Source: Paramecium tetraurelia (lineage: Eukaryota; Ciliophora; Oligohymenophorea; Peniculida; Parameciidae). From it: 64,000 bases of DNA. Under the pieces are notes generated by a model that saw only the letters and a program-made list of their open reading frames with translations, made no database searches and had not been told where the DNA came from. Position numbers and translations under genes: made by a program. The DNA lies in contig NW_001799178.1 of NCBI RefSeq assembly GCF_000165425.1, positions 186,001-250,000 of the forward strand, written 5' to 3'. Of this stretch, positions 11,677 to 23,865 are shown in pieces (within the stretch, counting starts at the first letter, position 1; each line of letters starts with the position of its first letter).

Positions 11677-12862
11677 ATGAACAAGAATCAAATTCAAAAT
11701 GCCAATATTCGCAAGCCATCAAACACATATTTAAAAACTGAATTCAATAATACTTCATAAATCAAAGATAATAGATTTACAACGGAACCATCTCCTAAAA
11801 AATGCAATAAAGAGAATATTGTTAAGGCCTCCTATCTCAAAGCCACTCTTTCTAATCATTTGATAAAACAAGATAGAAATATTACACCCAACTTACCCAA
11901 GAGCAGTGTGATTAGTTTGTTTTTAAAATAACAATAAGAGGAATAATAAGTTGAATCAAAGGGGAGTATTTGTTAGGCCCATAAAAAGAAGTATAAATAT
12001 GAAGTCAATGAGCAATTGATGTGCAGCAGATGTGTTGTTGATTATGCCATTCTATCTGGTTTGCCTATACGTTATTATGAAATTGAGAAAAAAATGCTGA
12101 CTTTTGGTTAAGAAGAAGATCACGATGAATTTTACCAATTTACCTAAAATACAACCAAAGAACTTTAATATATTTAGAATATATAGACACAGGCGAATGG
12201 AATAATCAAAAAAAAAGAACTCAAAGACTTTGTTCTAAAAGTTGGCGATGTTATCAGTTAGAACATGTAATTTCTCAAATTAATCCAACAACATCAAATT
12301 CAATTCGATAATCCTAAATAAAAAACACATAAAATATTGGAAGAACTCTAAATGCAGAGTAAATAAATCATTGATGACATTCTTGATAAATAAAAAGCAA
12401 AATCCTAAGGCTTACTTATAAATGATGCTCCTTAATAGATTAATTTAGCCAGCTTCAAATCGGTGGTTTCTTAATAGATCAACGATTTGTAGAATATTAA
12501 GAAGGACATCCTGGAAAATGTTGAAAACATCATAACCTAAATGGATGTAGCTCCATTTAAAATCATAATCAATAAATATAATGAAAAATTAAGATCATTT
12601 GAAAATACTCTCTTTGAAATTTAGGAATAATGTATATAGTATTGTTAACAGTAGACAAACAATTTCCTAAATAGAATGAAGATTAAGGGTACACAAAGAA
12701 AATGAGAGAGTTGAATTTTTAAAAGAAACTATAAAAGATATTTACGGAGTTGATGGAAAATCCTATTCAAAAATCGCTCTTATTAGCAGATTAGAGTAAA
12801 AATTACACTAAATTTAATAGTAAATAACAATACGAAATTTATCTAGTTATTATAAAAAGTGA
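11677..12862 (+). CDS. B-box-like zinc-binding and coiled-coil protein
   Basis: The first frame (ATG 11677 to TGA 12703-12705, 343 codons) holds a Cys/His cluster at about residues 92-120: CQAH, then CSRC some 18 residues later, a spacing like the second half of a B-box zinc finger of TRIM-type proteins. A long Gln/Lys-rich coiled coil follows (about residues 170-330). The coding-like frame continues past the TGA in another register to 12860-12862 (ENERVEFLKETIKDIYGVDG); a 31-nt intron at about 12651-12681 with an AAG end would join them into 384 residues. No RING is visible, so ubiquitin-ligase activity is not claimed. Similar architecture is common in ciliates; the role is unknown. Confidence 0.6.
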
Positions 12863-13309
12863 ATACAAATTAAAACACAAACACAATATTCTATCAATCT
12901 ATTCTTAAAGTATTAATTATATTTAAAATAGGATATTAACTCAGATGAAAAACCGAAGTAAATCAGGCCTAAGCTAAGATAACAAGAATGAACTTAGATT
13001 ATTTTTTATTTTATCAACTTATATAAGACTTAGTACAATATTATTAATAATAATTATTTTGAATGATTTTTCATTTTTATAATTTTATTATAGATGAAAC
13101 AATCAAAAGTCTATTAGATATAAATAGATTTAAATAATATTCATATGCATACTGGAATTATCGCTTTTTTATTTTTCGTTAACATTTAAATAATTTATTT
13201 TAGGTAATTATTAAGTTTTATGTGCTGAATGGATGACATAGAGAAATAAAGACTTATTTATATATTTATCATAATTCATTGTATTGATATATATTCTTAA
13301 ATGTAATTA
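12863..13309. other. convergent intergenic region
   Basis: AT-rich sequence between the 3' ends of two convergent genes. A 44-codon plus-strand ORF near 13095 has a hydrophobic stretch but no supporting features. I see no repeat or RNA gene. Confidence 0.5.
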
Positions 13310-14016
13310 TCATTAAGTTATTTATTTAATAAATGCCAATCGTGATTTATTTTCAATTTTATAAAGTTGCTTAATACTAAATAGACTTAGATCCTTAAAT
13401 TTAATTGATTATTGTTTATCCAACAAATTATCAGCTAACTTATTGATCACTTTCTAATTCTCTTCATCTAATCCTTCAACTATGCCAATTATCACCGAAT
13501 CATTGAGTGTTTTTAATAAATCCTTAGCATTCTCAACTGTATATTCTCCAATGCAATCAATTTTCACTTGTTATTCTAGATCAAAACTAACGAACCTTGT
13601 ATTTACAACACAGTCTTCAATCTTGAGATTACCCTCATAGCAAATTTACTTATTTTCATTCTGAATCAAACCCTTGTTCTTATTCTACAATTTAGGGCAA
13701 TCGTTTATGATAATATTTTGTGTTTCGCTATCTTCATTTTCATCAACCACAATAACTATTGGATTAGGTCTAACCCTTTTAACAGGAGGAGGAGAAGCTT
13801 CTCTTTTTTTGCCTTTTTTGCCTTTCCCTTTTCTTTCATCTTATGCATCATCTTGTCCCTAATGATAATAACGTAATTCCATACTTATTAAACATTCTAT
13901 TATTGACCATCATTATTGCCCCAGCCTTAATCCGTATTACCCCAATTACTTTATGGTGCTTCATTTGCTTTATCTTGTGTTTGAATGTTGACTTCTGCTG
14001 GTTCACCCCAACTCAT
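13310..14016 (-). CDS. hypothetical protein with Gly/Trp/Asn-rich N-terminus and basic linker
   Basis: Starts MSWGEPAEVNIQTQDK at 14016, with GW/NWGN repeats in the first 40 residues. A 26-nt intron joins QQQNVQQ to GQDDAQDERKGKGKKGKK, a Lys/Gly-rich linker followed by SPPPVKRVRPNP. The C-terminal 130 residues are an ordinary soluble sequence ending FIKQITQ at TGA 13310-13312. The basic PVKRVRP segment could be a nuclear localisation signal (inference). Total is 226 codons. No family recognised. Confidence 0.6.
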
Positions 14017-14316
14017 GTATTCAGAATATTTATTATTGATGAATCGAAACCTAGAATGAAACTTTTGTAGTTCATATTATGAAGTAAAATTATTATTAAA
14101 TTTAATAAAAATATCGTTAAAGGGAAGCTATTAATCTAAAAATAGAACCTCTAAACATCCTAAAAAATGTGTGGTCTATTTCCTAATAGATTCAATGCTT
14201 TCATATTGATATTTTAACTAGATTTAAAAATTGAAAAATGTCATTGCCATATATTAATCTTGTTTCTTTGAATCTAAAACATGCTGATTTAATATATTAT
14301 ATTTGAAAACTTGGTT

Positions 14317-14810
14317 TCAAACTTGCTGCATCTTATTTGTACAGATTTATGTGGATTACAAAAAAGGCTCGTGCATTTGAGGAATTGCGAGTACGTTAAT
14401 CAAATAAAGGAAATTGGTATTCTCATACTATTCTGGCCATAAATATATCTTTGCACCTTTTTTATTTAAAAATCTAAATTTTAAGGGGTCCTCATAGTTT
14501 ATTTATAGTCTATCTTGGCTTTAAGTGCCAATCTTTAACATATAAAATTATGTTGGCACACAATACATATATAAACAAAATATAATCAAAGTGTAATCTT
14601 CGCCTATCATTCTGAGATTATCTGTCTCGTATGTAGGGTCTTTCTTGATAAATCATAGGAATTTGTTGATGAAACCTAAAAACTCAAAGTCTTTTTTTTA
14701 ATGACTAAATCCAATTGGCATGATTAATTTGGACTAGGCTTTTTTAGTATGCCATTTTTTGGAATAGAAAGTGAACCTTTCCTTGAAGCTTTCATTGAGC
14801 TACAGCCCAT
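14317..14810 (-). pseudogene. hypothetical locus with a frame break
   Basis: Two minus-strand frames overlap. One starts MGCSSMKASRKGSLSIPK at 14810 (a myristoylation/palmitoylation-like N-terminus) and stops at 14607-14609 after 67 residues. The other runs from about 14830 to TGA 14317-14319, includes FYSKKWHTKKA and the longer segment from MIGEDYTLIIFCLYMYCVP to PFLQSTQIC, but has an in-frame TGA at 14653-14655. The second frame has the more protein-like content. Either the gene has decayed, or an exon junction escapes me. No family recognised. Confidence 0.35.
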
Positions 14811-15648
14811 AAAATAATAAACAAACAATTATTAAAGTTTATATATTTACGATCAACTTAAGTTAGTTAGATTTTAATACTGAATTTAATTATAGAGCAA
14901 TAAACGATTATTAATAAATTTATACCTTAGATATGATTGCCAATTATGTTATGAATGAAATTGTTAGCAATCCTCTAATTTGGAAAGGAATCAAATTAAA
15001 CAAGATATTATAATTGATTTATCAATATTTAATACTTATTTATATGAAAGCATTGTGAAGAAGTAGTATGATAATTAGTATACTAACTCATATATCAAAG
15101 ACTAAAATTTAATGAAATATATAAATTAAAATAATGCTATTTATATCTAATACTATTTTAATAATAAAAAATGATTTCGATAAATTATTGTTTTTAATTT
15201 TTTGCTTTATATAATTTATCTATCTTATCAAATTATAGAGCAAATGACTTAAACCATATATTTGAAGTAATAAAACGATGTATATTGTGATTTTAAGAAT
15301 TGGTTTCCTTTATTTTTCCATCAAAATTTAGTAGCAATCCTAGTCTAACTGATTTCCAAAAATTAGTTTCTTGATTCGATATTCACAATTGATTTTTGCA
15401 CTAGATTTTTTAAATTTAAGATATTAAGTTTTATATTATTTTGATATTTTCTCCTTCTAAAAAACTACAAACCTATATGAAGGATGGTAGTAATCTCTGT
15501 TTTGAGGTGCTAGGCTTCACGAATCTTTATTGAATATTAGAAATAAAAATAAAAATTAAGATTGTATATATTGTTATTCTAAATGCAAAGAAATACATTA
15601 AAATGATGAGGATTATAGCAAATCACAATTCATTAACAAGAGCTCGCT
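14811..15648. other. AT-rich intergenic region
   Basis: No ORF with coding-like composition, no repeat and no RNA gene seen on either strand in this stretch. Confidence 0.5.
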
Positions 15649-15912
15649 TCAATTTGTTATAAATTATTCCGATTTAGAGATTATAGAATGAGATGAGTGT
15701 ATTTAAGGACTTTCTTCATTTAATAAGAATGATAACATACTCCCAGGTTCTTTCACTTCTTTTTCTGGACTTGTTTCTTAGCTTGTATGCTTTGTTAGGA
15801 GGTATTGATTAGTATTATGAGGGGAACTAAGATTTTTCTCATATAATATGAAGATGTGTATGATGTGTTTTTTTATCTTTTTCTTTATGCTTCTTTTACT
15901 TTGGGGCTTCAT
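15649..15912 (-). CDS. small hypothetical protein, 87 residues
   Basis: An 88-codon frame starting MKPQSKRSIKKKIKKHI and ending at TGA 15649-15651. The N-terminus is basic, the middle Ser/Thr/Glu-rich (TSPEKEVKEPGS). An alternative frame upstream (NKYHEAPKQKKHKEKDKKTH) also looks coding, so the real gene may have a different 5' structure. No family recognised. Confidence 0.35.
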
Positions 15913-17326
15913 GGTATTTGTTCAAAGATGAAGTATGTTGTGTAGTTTTGAAGAGCTTATTGAATTTTTTTTGCTTTTATTTGAAGAATTAATGGCAATC
16001 AAATTTTGGTTAAATAAGAAGAGTTTCAACCGGGGTGCTCACATTTGCTCTTCGAATTATAGGTTAAAAGAAATGAAGTGAAGATAATAGATAAAATACT
16101 AAGCAATACAAAATAACCCAAGACCATCCAGAAAAATAATTAAATAATGAACTTCTCTATAATTGAAATCACTCTAAAAATGCTCGTTTTTTTTAATTTA
16201 AATTTGTTTATTGTTAACTCTTTAATCATTAATTTTTGTTTGATTTGCAATACAATCCAAATAAATGATAACATACCACTTTATGTATTATTCTCTCCAT
16301 TCTTGACATAATCAAATTTAAGAAAATTAGAATTATTTTATAAAAGACTTATTATTTTATTTTTTATTGACTAGATATATGTTAAAAAGAATCTCTTCCT
16401 TTATAATAAAGTAAAAAAGCTAATAATATGTGTATTTTTATGAACATTGCTCTATAAAATTTTATTTTAATATTAAAAATATATTTATTAATTGTTGTGT
16501 TAATTTTTATATTATATCGCATTAATAATAGCTAAATACAATTCTCCTTGAAATTAGACTAAGTAACTAAAATTAACTTAAGGTAAACTTTTAATTTAAA
16601 AATGCAGTATTTATTAATCATTATGTGAAATAATCAAATCTATCCTCTTCTTAAGGATAATACCTCAAGGTCTCTTAATTGAATACTAAATCTATCGAAT
16701 TAATCTGTAAACTAATCCTTATAATTAACCAGAAAGTTATAAAAAAATTAAACAAAATTTCAGGTAAAAAAAATAAATAAATAATTTAAATAAAAAAGCC
16801 ATTCAAAAAGATATCTAATCATCCAGCTATACCGACAATATTTAATGGATTTTATAGTGTGATGCAATATAATACCCTTTTAGCTGAACAATTTAGAATC
16901 AGAAAAAGAAACATATTAATAGAAATAGGATCTTTCATTACATTTCAATTTTTAACCGACCTTTCATTAACTTAAAGAGGATTTTGCTAAAGTCCGTCCT
17001 TTTCGATGTAATAATTAGGGACCTTGGTGAATTTTAAAGAAATAAGTCACATTTATGATGTGTTCCTGTTTAGAAATATAATATCATATATGGATTAGTA
17101 TTATTGAATTTGAAGATATTTAGATGCAATAGGGGTAGTTAGGAGGAGGAAAAGCCTCATGGAGTTATTTATCAATAGAATTAATAATTACGGTGTTTTT
17201 AAAGTAATTATGAAATTAGTAAAACAAATCATTTAATTTTTTTCATTAGTGAGATAAATTGTTAATTTTAATTAGAAATTCATATAAATCTTTGTTAATG
17301 AGGTTTAAATCATTATTATTTTTTTT
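15913..17326. other. long AT-rich intergenic region with one ORF fragment
   Basis: Mostly featureless. The stretch from about 16795 to 17107 is less AT-rich and keeps one plus-strand frame open (ATG 16862, MQYNTLLAEQFRIRKRN..., TGA 17105-17107, 82 codons), and the same frame is open well upstream without an ATG. It may be a remnant exon. Nothing else recognised. Confidence 0.35.
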
Positions 17327-17961
17327 ATGGTGAAATATTCGAAAGCTTTGAGATAGAGAAGTCGAAAATATGATAAAATTACATAGGAAGAACGAGTTTA
17401 AATAGTATAAATGAAAGAAAATGGTTCAACTTGCAGAGAGATTAGTGAGATAATGAATAAAAATATAAAAACTATCTAATCGATTAAATCGATCGAGAAG
17501 AAATCAGAATATGCTGATTTGAAAAAGGCTTTAATTGATTTTGGATTTCAAAAAATAATGGAAATGCAATAACTAGATGTATTTGATTTGACTTATTTTA
17601 GAAAAGGAATTCTAAGATCATCGGGAAGTAAGCAAGTAAACTTATTAAGGAGCAACTAGAAGAGAAAACATCAGATTTTTGGAATTTAATTCCAGAGTAA
17701 AAAAAGTTCTCAAATAAAAGAAGAATTATATAACAGATTGTATTGAATATAGTTGAGAAAGTACAAAATGTAACTCATAAAACCAATGACAATCATTATT
17801 AATAAACAACTATTATTACAAAGGAGGAGTTTGAGGAGAAAAAGGATGAAGTTCCAAATATTTTGATAGAATAACCCATCCCTCTACTTATAGCAAAGGC
17901 TTATTATAGACTGATGTCTTTGTTTATACCAACAAAAAATTTCTATACCTGTCTATAATGA
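17327..17961 (+). CDS. helix-turn-helix protein, copy A of a tandem pair
   Basis: A 203-residue protein with one 23-nt intron at 17579-17601. The N-terminal part is basic (SKALRQRSRKYDKI) and followed by a helix-turn-helix resembling those of Tc1/Psq-type transposases and Myb/SANT-like DNA binders: TQEERVQIVQMKENGSTCRE, then ISEIMNKNIKTIQSI. A second conserved block, IPEQKKFSNKRRIIQQIV, lies near residue 115. Copy B at 19075 has the same two blocks (LTDEERSFIMDFKSKG..., IPAQKANSNKRRIIDQIV), so the two are paralogues. No catalytic DDE/DDD triad is visible and there are no flanking inverted repeats, so it is not called a transposase. A nuclear DNA-binding role is inferred. Confidence 0.65.
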
Positions 17962-18120
17962 TTAATATATTTAATTAACTACAAAATTATTGAATATATT
18001 GTTCAAGCACTGCCATCTCTATTTTGTTTGATTTCCCAATTAAATGACCTCAAATCTTATGCTAATATTATTTAGTCATGTGATTTTCTCTCATTTATAA
18101 TATTATCAATTATTATATAA

Positions 18121-18836
18121 AATCAGGATTCTTACCATTATATATTCAAATTCATTATAGTTGGCGATGATAATGTAGGGAAGTCCTGTAATTCCTTCAA
18201 AACACAGAGAAAAAAATTAGAGACGAATATGACCCAAAAATAATGGAATTCAGATCATAAGGATTAAAGAGGAATGATAAAACTGTGAAACTAAATATCT
18301 GAGATACTGCTGGTTAAGAATCTTTCATACCGATAACAAGATTATATTATAAAGGGTTGATATAAGTGGTTATTTTTAGATCTATTGGAGTGCTCTTGGT
18401 GTTTGATATTACCAATCCTGATTCTTTTCATAATGTCCAAAAATGGTATAGTGAAGTGAGTGAGAACACTGGAACCAATAGTACCTTTATCTTAGTTAGG
18501 AATAAGACAGATCTTTAATCACAGTAACCAATACATTAAACTTAGACTTAAGATTACAACTACTTAGGCAAAGGCTTTCGCAGACGAGTACTAGATATAA
18601 TATTTTGAAACATCTGCCAAAACCAATCAAAATATCGATCTCATTTTTGAAAACACAGTTCACTAAATCTTTGAGAAAATTGATAAATAATTAATCGATT
18701 TTGCTAATGAAGTTTTGCTTTCAGACAACTGTCTTAGAATAAAGGGATCATTTTGGGAGAGCTTTATTACCAAGAGAAACAAGGGATTAAGGGGAAAGAT
18801 AAAGATAAAGATAAAGATTAAGATTGCAAGTGTTGA
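18121..18836 (+). pseudogene. Rab-family small GTPase pseudogene
   Basis: Rab motifs occur in order: P-loop IIVGDDNVGKS, switch segment RDEYDPKIMEF, DTAGQESF, YYKG, GVLLVFDITNPDSF, NKTDL, FETSAKTNQNID, and a C-terminal CKC as in doubly prenylated Rabs (TGA 18834-18836). They cannot be read in one frame. There is a frame break just after the P-loop, a TGA replacing the near-invariant Trp of WDTAGQ at about 18300, and a register change around 18540. A 24-nt segment between YYKG and SIGV looks like an intron with a weakened GTT donor. NKxD is kept but the usual G before it is Arg (VRNKTD). The C-terminus, including repeated KD residues, is well preserved, suggesting recent inactivation. Confidence 0.75.
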
Positions 18837-19074
18837 GGGTTTTTATAATTAATTTAAATCAAAATTATTATAGATTTTTTTAAATATAAATAGTTTTATA
18901 AATTCTGAGAATATCGGATATATATTAATATTTTCATTAATAAACAAGAACCCTTTCCAAATAACTATTTCTTATTTCAAATAATTAATATTTCATATTT
19001 TATAACAGAACTCTCAAATAATTTTGGTGCTTATATACAAACTCAAAATAAAGATTTAATTATTATTATAATCT

Positions 19075-19816
19075 ATGCCTATTAAAAAGCGCCTGTCCCA
19101 TCGCAATAGAAAGTATGAGAAATTAACGGATGAGGAAAGAAGTTTCATTATGGACTTTAAATCAAAAGGTATGGGTTGCCAAGAGATAGCCAGAAGATTA
19201 AATAAAAATTTAAAGACAGTTTAATCTGTCTAAAATTCAGAAAGAAAATCCGAATACAAATCCCTCAAAGAGGCTATCACTTAGTATGGCCTCAACTAAC
19301 TACTTCAAATCACTTCCATAACAGTATAAATTATACTAATTTAAGTTTATGGATGAAAGAAAATTAAAAAAACTAGCCACTAAAACCGTCAAATGCGTGA
19401 TGCCTCCCAATAATAATACCATGTTCGCTCACCTGATACCAGCACAAAAAGCTAACTCAAATAAAAGAAGAATTATTGACTAAATAGTCAATAATATCTT
19501 GAATAATATTCAAAAAATTTTGACTGCTAAAGAAATGATAAGTCTATTTGAACCAAATAATTTATCATAAGGTGACACTATGGGTATGGAAACCTCTGAA
19601 TACTCCCAATACTCATCTAATATGCTCTAAAATGATTCTGAAGACCCAAATGAATATGTTGAAGATAATAGCGAAAGAGTCCCTAACACTGAATATCAAT
19701 TTCACAACTTGCCAGGGATATTCAGATAATTTGAAGGCTAATCTATAAATTTCTTAAACCATAGGCAGTTTGAAAAAACTATAGAACAGTCTTCAGATTG
19801 CTATTTTGATTTATGA
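19075..19816 (+). CDS. helix-turn-helix protein, copy B of a tandem pair
   Basis: A 239-residue paralogue of the gene at 17327. The intron at 19324-19345 (22 nt, AAG acceptor) joins LLQITSIT to FMDERKLKKL. The basic N-terminus (KKRLSHRNRKYEKL) and helix-turn-helix (CQEIARRLNKNLKTVQSV) match copy A, as does IPAQKANSNKRRIIDQIV. The C-terminal 100 residues are acidic and Ser/Asn-rich (SEDPNEYVEDNSERVPN) with no counterpart in copy A. The pair brackets the dead Rab gene in the same orientation. DNA binding is inferred from the fold only. Confidence 0.65.
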
Positions 19817-19837
19817 GATGTCAATTTTACATACAAG

Positions 19838-20251
19838 ATGATATCAATATAAAAAGCATAAATATATAATAATCAATATTAATCTATCTCTGATGATAAA
19901 GAACATTTTAGACCAACATATAATAATTTTAGAGTAACTATGAGGTCAATAGACAGTGTTATATCTTTTTAGTAATAAAATAGCTTAATATACACTTTTG
20001 ATCTTTTTAAAATCAAAAGCAATTATTCTAATACAAAAGGCTCATTTACATAATATTTTGGTAAAATATTCTGCTTTAACATTTTATCCCTAATTAGCAG
20101 TTATATAATACGAATATATTAAGAAATTAATTTATTTTTAATTATTTTTTAAAAAAGTTTTCGTTAAATATCTAAATTACATATACTATTATTTTTCAGC
20201 ATACTAAAATATAATTTATGCACAAAATATTTCATCTCTTTAAAATTATGA
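19838..20251 (+). CDS. hypothetical ORF, uncertain
   Basis: A 138-codon frame just after copy B (ATG 19838, TGA 20249-20251). The first 70 residues are plausible (SDDKEHFRPTYNNFRV); the rest is hydrophobic and compositionally like AT-rich noise. Could be a chance frame. Confidence 0.2.
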
Positions 20252-20846
20252 CAATAAATTAAGCTATTAATATCTATTAATCCATTCATCTCCAATTATG
20301 ACTGAGTATACATTTTCTAAACTAATTTTATCTTTAATGCCGTATTTCAGTCTTTGAGTTCCTTGACTTTTATTTTATAAGTAATTAGTAATGATAAAGT
20401 ATTAATTTTTCAAAATATACTTGAATAAATGTAATTTAACAATAGAGGTATTACATAGTAGTCTTTCGGTAAGTTTTCAGAAATAATCATAGAATCATTT
20501 CATTTAAACTAGCTTTTATCATATTACCTTTATTACAAAATTAATTCAAACGAATTTATTCGTAATGCATAAATTTCTAAGATCCTGATGGTTTTCGATT
20601 TTTTTATGTTCATATTTGAAATTCTGTGAGATTAATAATCAAAGAATTAATTTCTAAGAATCCTTGATAATTTTATCTAAAAGCAATAAATGGCAGGAAT
20701 TCTTTGAATTTAGAAAATACAGATATCCATGTAATTTTGCTCTCTTAACAAAGGAACTAATCTACCAATAAATCTGAAATAGAAATGTTAGCTGTTTAAG
20801 CTATATTAACATCATAAATAATCCTGATGAATTAATATAATATATA
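20252..20846. other. AT-rich intergenic region
   Basis: No gene recognised. A minus-strand frame near 20640-20850 reads without stop (SISDLLVDQFLC...) but has no start or family match. Confidence 0.4.
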
Positions 20847-21361
20847 TCATTCCTTTGGAAGACCTCCTTCTGGTGTTTATTTGCCTAACAAAGCTTTGTG
20901 AATATGAGGAATCACACCACCACCTGCAATAGTAGCTCTGATGAGAATATCAAGCTCTTCATCACCTCTGATGGCTAATTAAAGATGTCTTGGTGTAATT
21001 CTTCTCACTATGAATGAAATTAATATTTAGAATTACCTTTAAAGTCTTTTGAAGCATTTCCTGCTAATTCAAGGACTTCTGCTGTCAGATACTCCAAAAT
21101 TGCTGATGTATAAACAGCAGATGTTGTTCCTACTCTGTTTTTGGCAGAGACTCTTTACTTCAAATATCTATGAATACGACCAACAGGGAACTTATAATTG
21201 ATTAATTTTCTACTTAAAGTCCTGCTTTCAAAGACCTGGATTGAGGTGCTTTCTTATTCTTGCCTTGGCCGAATTTTCCTCCTTTTCCACCTTTTCCACC
21301 TTTTCCGCCTTTTGCACTCTTTGCTATGCCACTCTAACATATATTATTCATACTTTACCAT
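20847..21361 (-). CDS. H2A.Z: histone H2A.Z variant
   Basis: Core histone variant of promoter-proximal nucleosomes. The N-terminal tail is Gly/Lys repeats ([17 protein letters not shown]); the fold then reads [18 protein letters not shown], an alpha2 segment ending [39 protein letters not shown] and [33 protein letters not shown] and [10 protein letters not shown] are H2A.Z-specific versus canonical H2A. Three introns: 21334-21358 immediately after the initiator ATG, 21191-21213 inside GLQ/FPVG, and 21008-21036 inside KDFK/VRR. The split ATG explains why no ORF finder sees the start. Total 146 codons including stop. It ends in a short tail, PEGGLPKE, unlike animal H2A.Z. Confidence 0.95.
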
Positions 21362-21985
21362 TTTGTTGTTAATTTATTTTTAAGCATTAAAAACTATTAT
21401 ATACTTTGTTTAAGAATCGATAAACTCAAATTCTGATTGGCTGTGCCTTTTAATTTTGGATAATCGTGTAATAATAGCATGTCTCCTTCACTGTTTTTGA
21501 AATCTGAGTTCTATGTTCACTTTTCTAAAAAATTGTTTCAAACTTATCAAATAATTATGCAATTATATAATGGAAATAATTATTTCCTTATTAATTTTTA
21601 AATAAACACTAAACATACAATTTCTATGATCAACTTATCAATTGGAAAGATTTCGTTTAACCCAAATTTACATGACTAATTTTATTAATCAATCTAACTA
21701 ATATATAATGGAATCTCAACCTTATCATAGCATCATCAACTCATTTAGTTACTTCAGAGGTATTTAAACTATCTTAAGGCATGAAATAGCGCCTTAAAAT
21801 ATGAAGTAAGAGCCTTATAAATGTAAAATTATAGATTGAAAAATAAAATAAAAATAAAACTCATTATTATAAAAAAATAGCTTGATCATAATCTCTAGAG
21901 TAAGGTTTCAGAATAAAGTCTTGAAAGAATGCATAAATATTTTATTGTTAAAGATAATATAAATTTATTAGAAAATAAAGTATCT
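21362..21985. other. intergenic region upstream of H2A.Z
   Basis: AT-rich, contains the H2A.Z upstream sequence and the 3' flank of the kinase gene, both on the minus strand. No element identified. Confidence 0.4.
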
Positions 21986-23017
<1,032 letters not shown>

Positions 23018-23045
23018 AAATTTATTATATTGATAATTTAATCAA

Positions 23046-23792
23046 TCAAGATAAGAGTCTCTTGTCTAAAGTAAAGAGATTTTATTTTAATATTCCGATC
23101 TGAAATTCCAACTACCATACTTTGAACTTTAAGACCTAATTTGATTAGGCTTCTTTATAATAATGGAAAATTATATAACATAAGGCAGTCTATGAAAAAT
23201 CAAGTTTTAAGTTACCTTTAGAATCATGTTGAATATGCAAAACACTATAGTTATTCTAACAATAGGATCCCCTGCTTCTCCCCAAGTTGGAAGAGTTTTG
23301 TCTGTGCCATTCCACCAATTCTTTAACAATACTAATTCATAATTACTTTGTAAATTGCAATCCAGAAAATATCTAGGACTACCGTAAAAACAGTGATGGC
23401 TCCCAAGATTTTTAAGTACTCTGGATTAAAACAATCTCTGCAAATAATCAACAAGTACATAGTCCCTAATAAAATCTATCAGACTATAATCTTAAGTTTA
23501 CATCCACATAGGCTGGTCTTGCAAAGCATTAGAACATGGACAACACAATCATCAAGAGATACAAAATGAATCCGTAATATATTTCATCACTAAGTTCATC
23601 TGTTGCTTCTCCCTAATATTGAGGTTGAATATTATCCTGATTCTATCGATAAGATTATTGGGGAGGTGTTGGCTTGTATATTTGTGGTTAGTTTTATTGT
23701 TGTTAATACATCAAGGCCGAATTGGTTTGGACCTTTGAAGAGTTTTGTGGTTTCAAAGAGGATTGGAGATTCTATCTCTAATTATTGTCCAT
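23046..23792 (-). CDS. multi-pass membrane protein, unknown family
   Basis: Starts MDNNQRQNLQSSLKPQNSS, a Gln/Asn/Pro-rich cytosolic-type N-terminus of about 60 residues, then about four hydrophobic segments: GFILYLLMIVLSMF, ILLGTMYLLIIC, AITVFTVVLDIFWIAIY and IVRITIVFCIFNMIL. A polar loop, WWNGTDKTLPTWGEAGDP, separates the last two. Introns at 23476-23501, 23321-23346 and 23190-23215; exons sum to 223 codons. No family recognised. It lies in a run of four minus-strand genes with spacers of 28-74 bp. Confidence 0.75.
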
Positions 23793-23865
23793 GAAGGGCT
23801 ATTAAACTACAAATAGATCTCTTTTATAATCCTCAATATCGTTCTAGTGTTATTAAATATCAACT

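Noticed and set aside
17327-19816. A DNA transposon carrying the helix-turn-helix genes
   Set aside because: No terminal inverted repeats, no target duplications and no catalytic acidic triad were visible.
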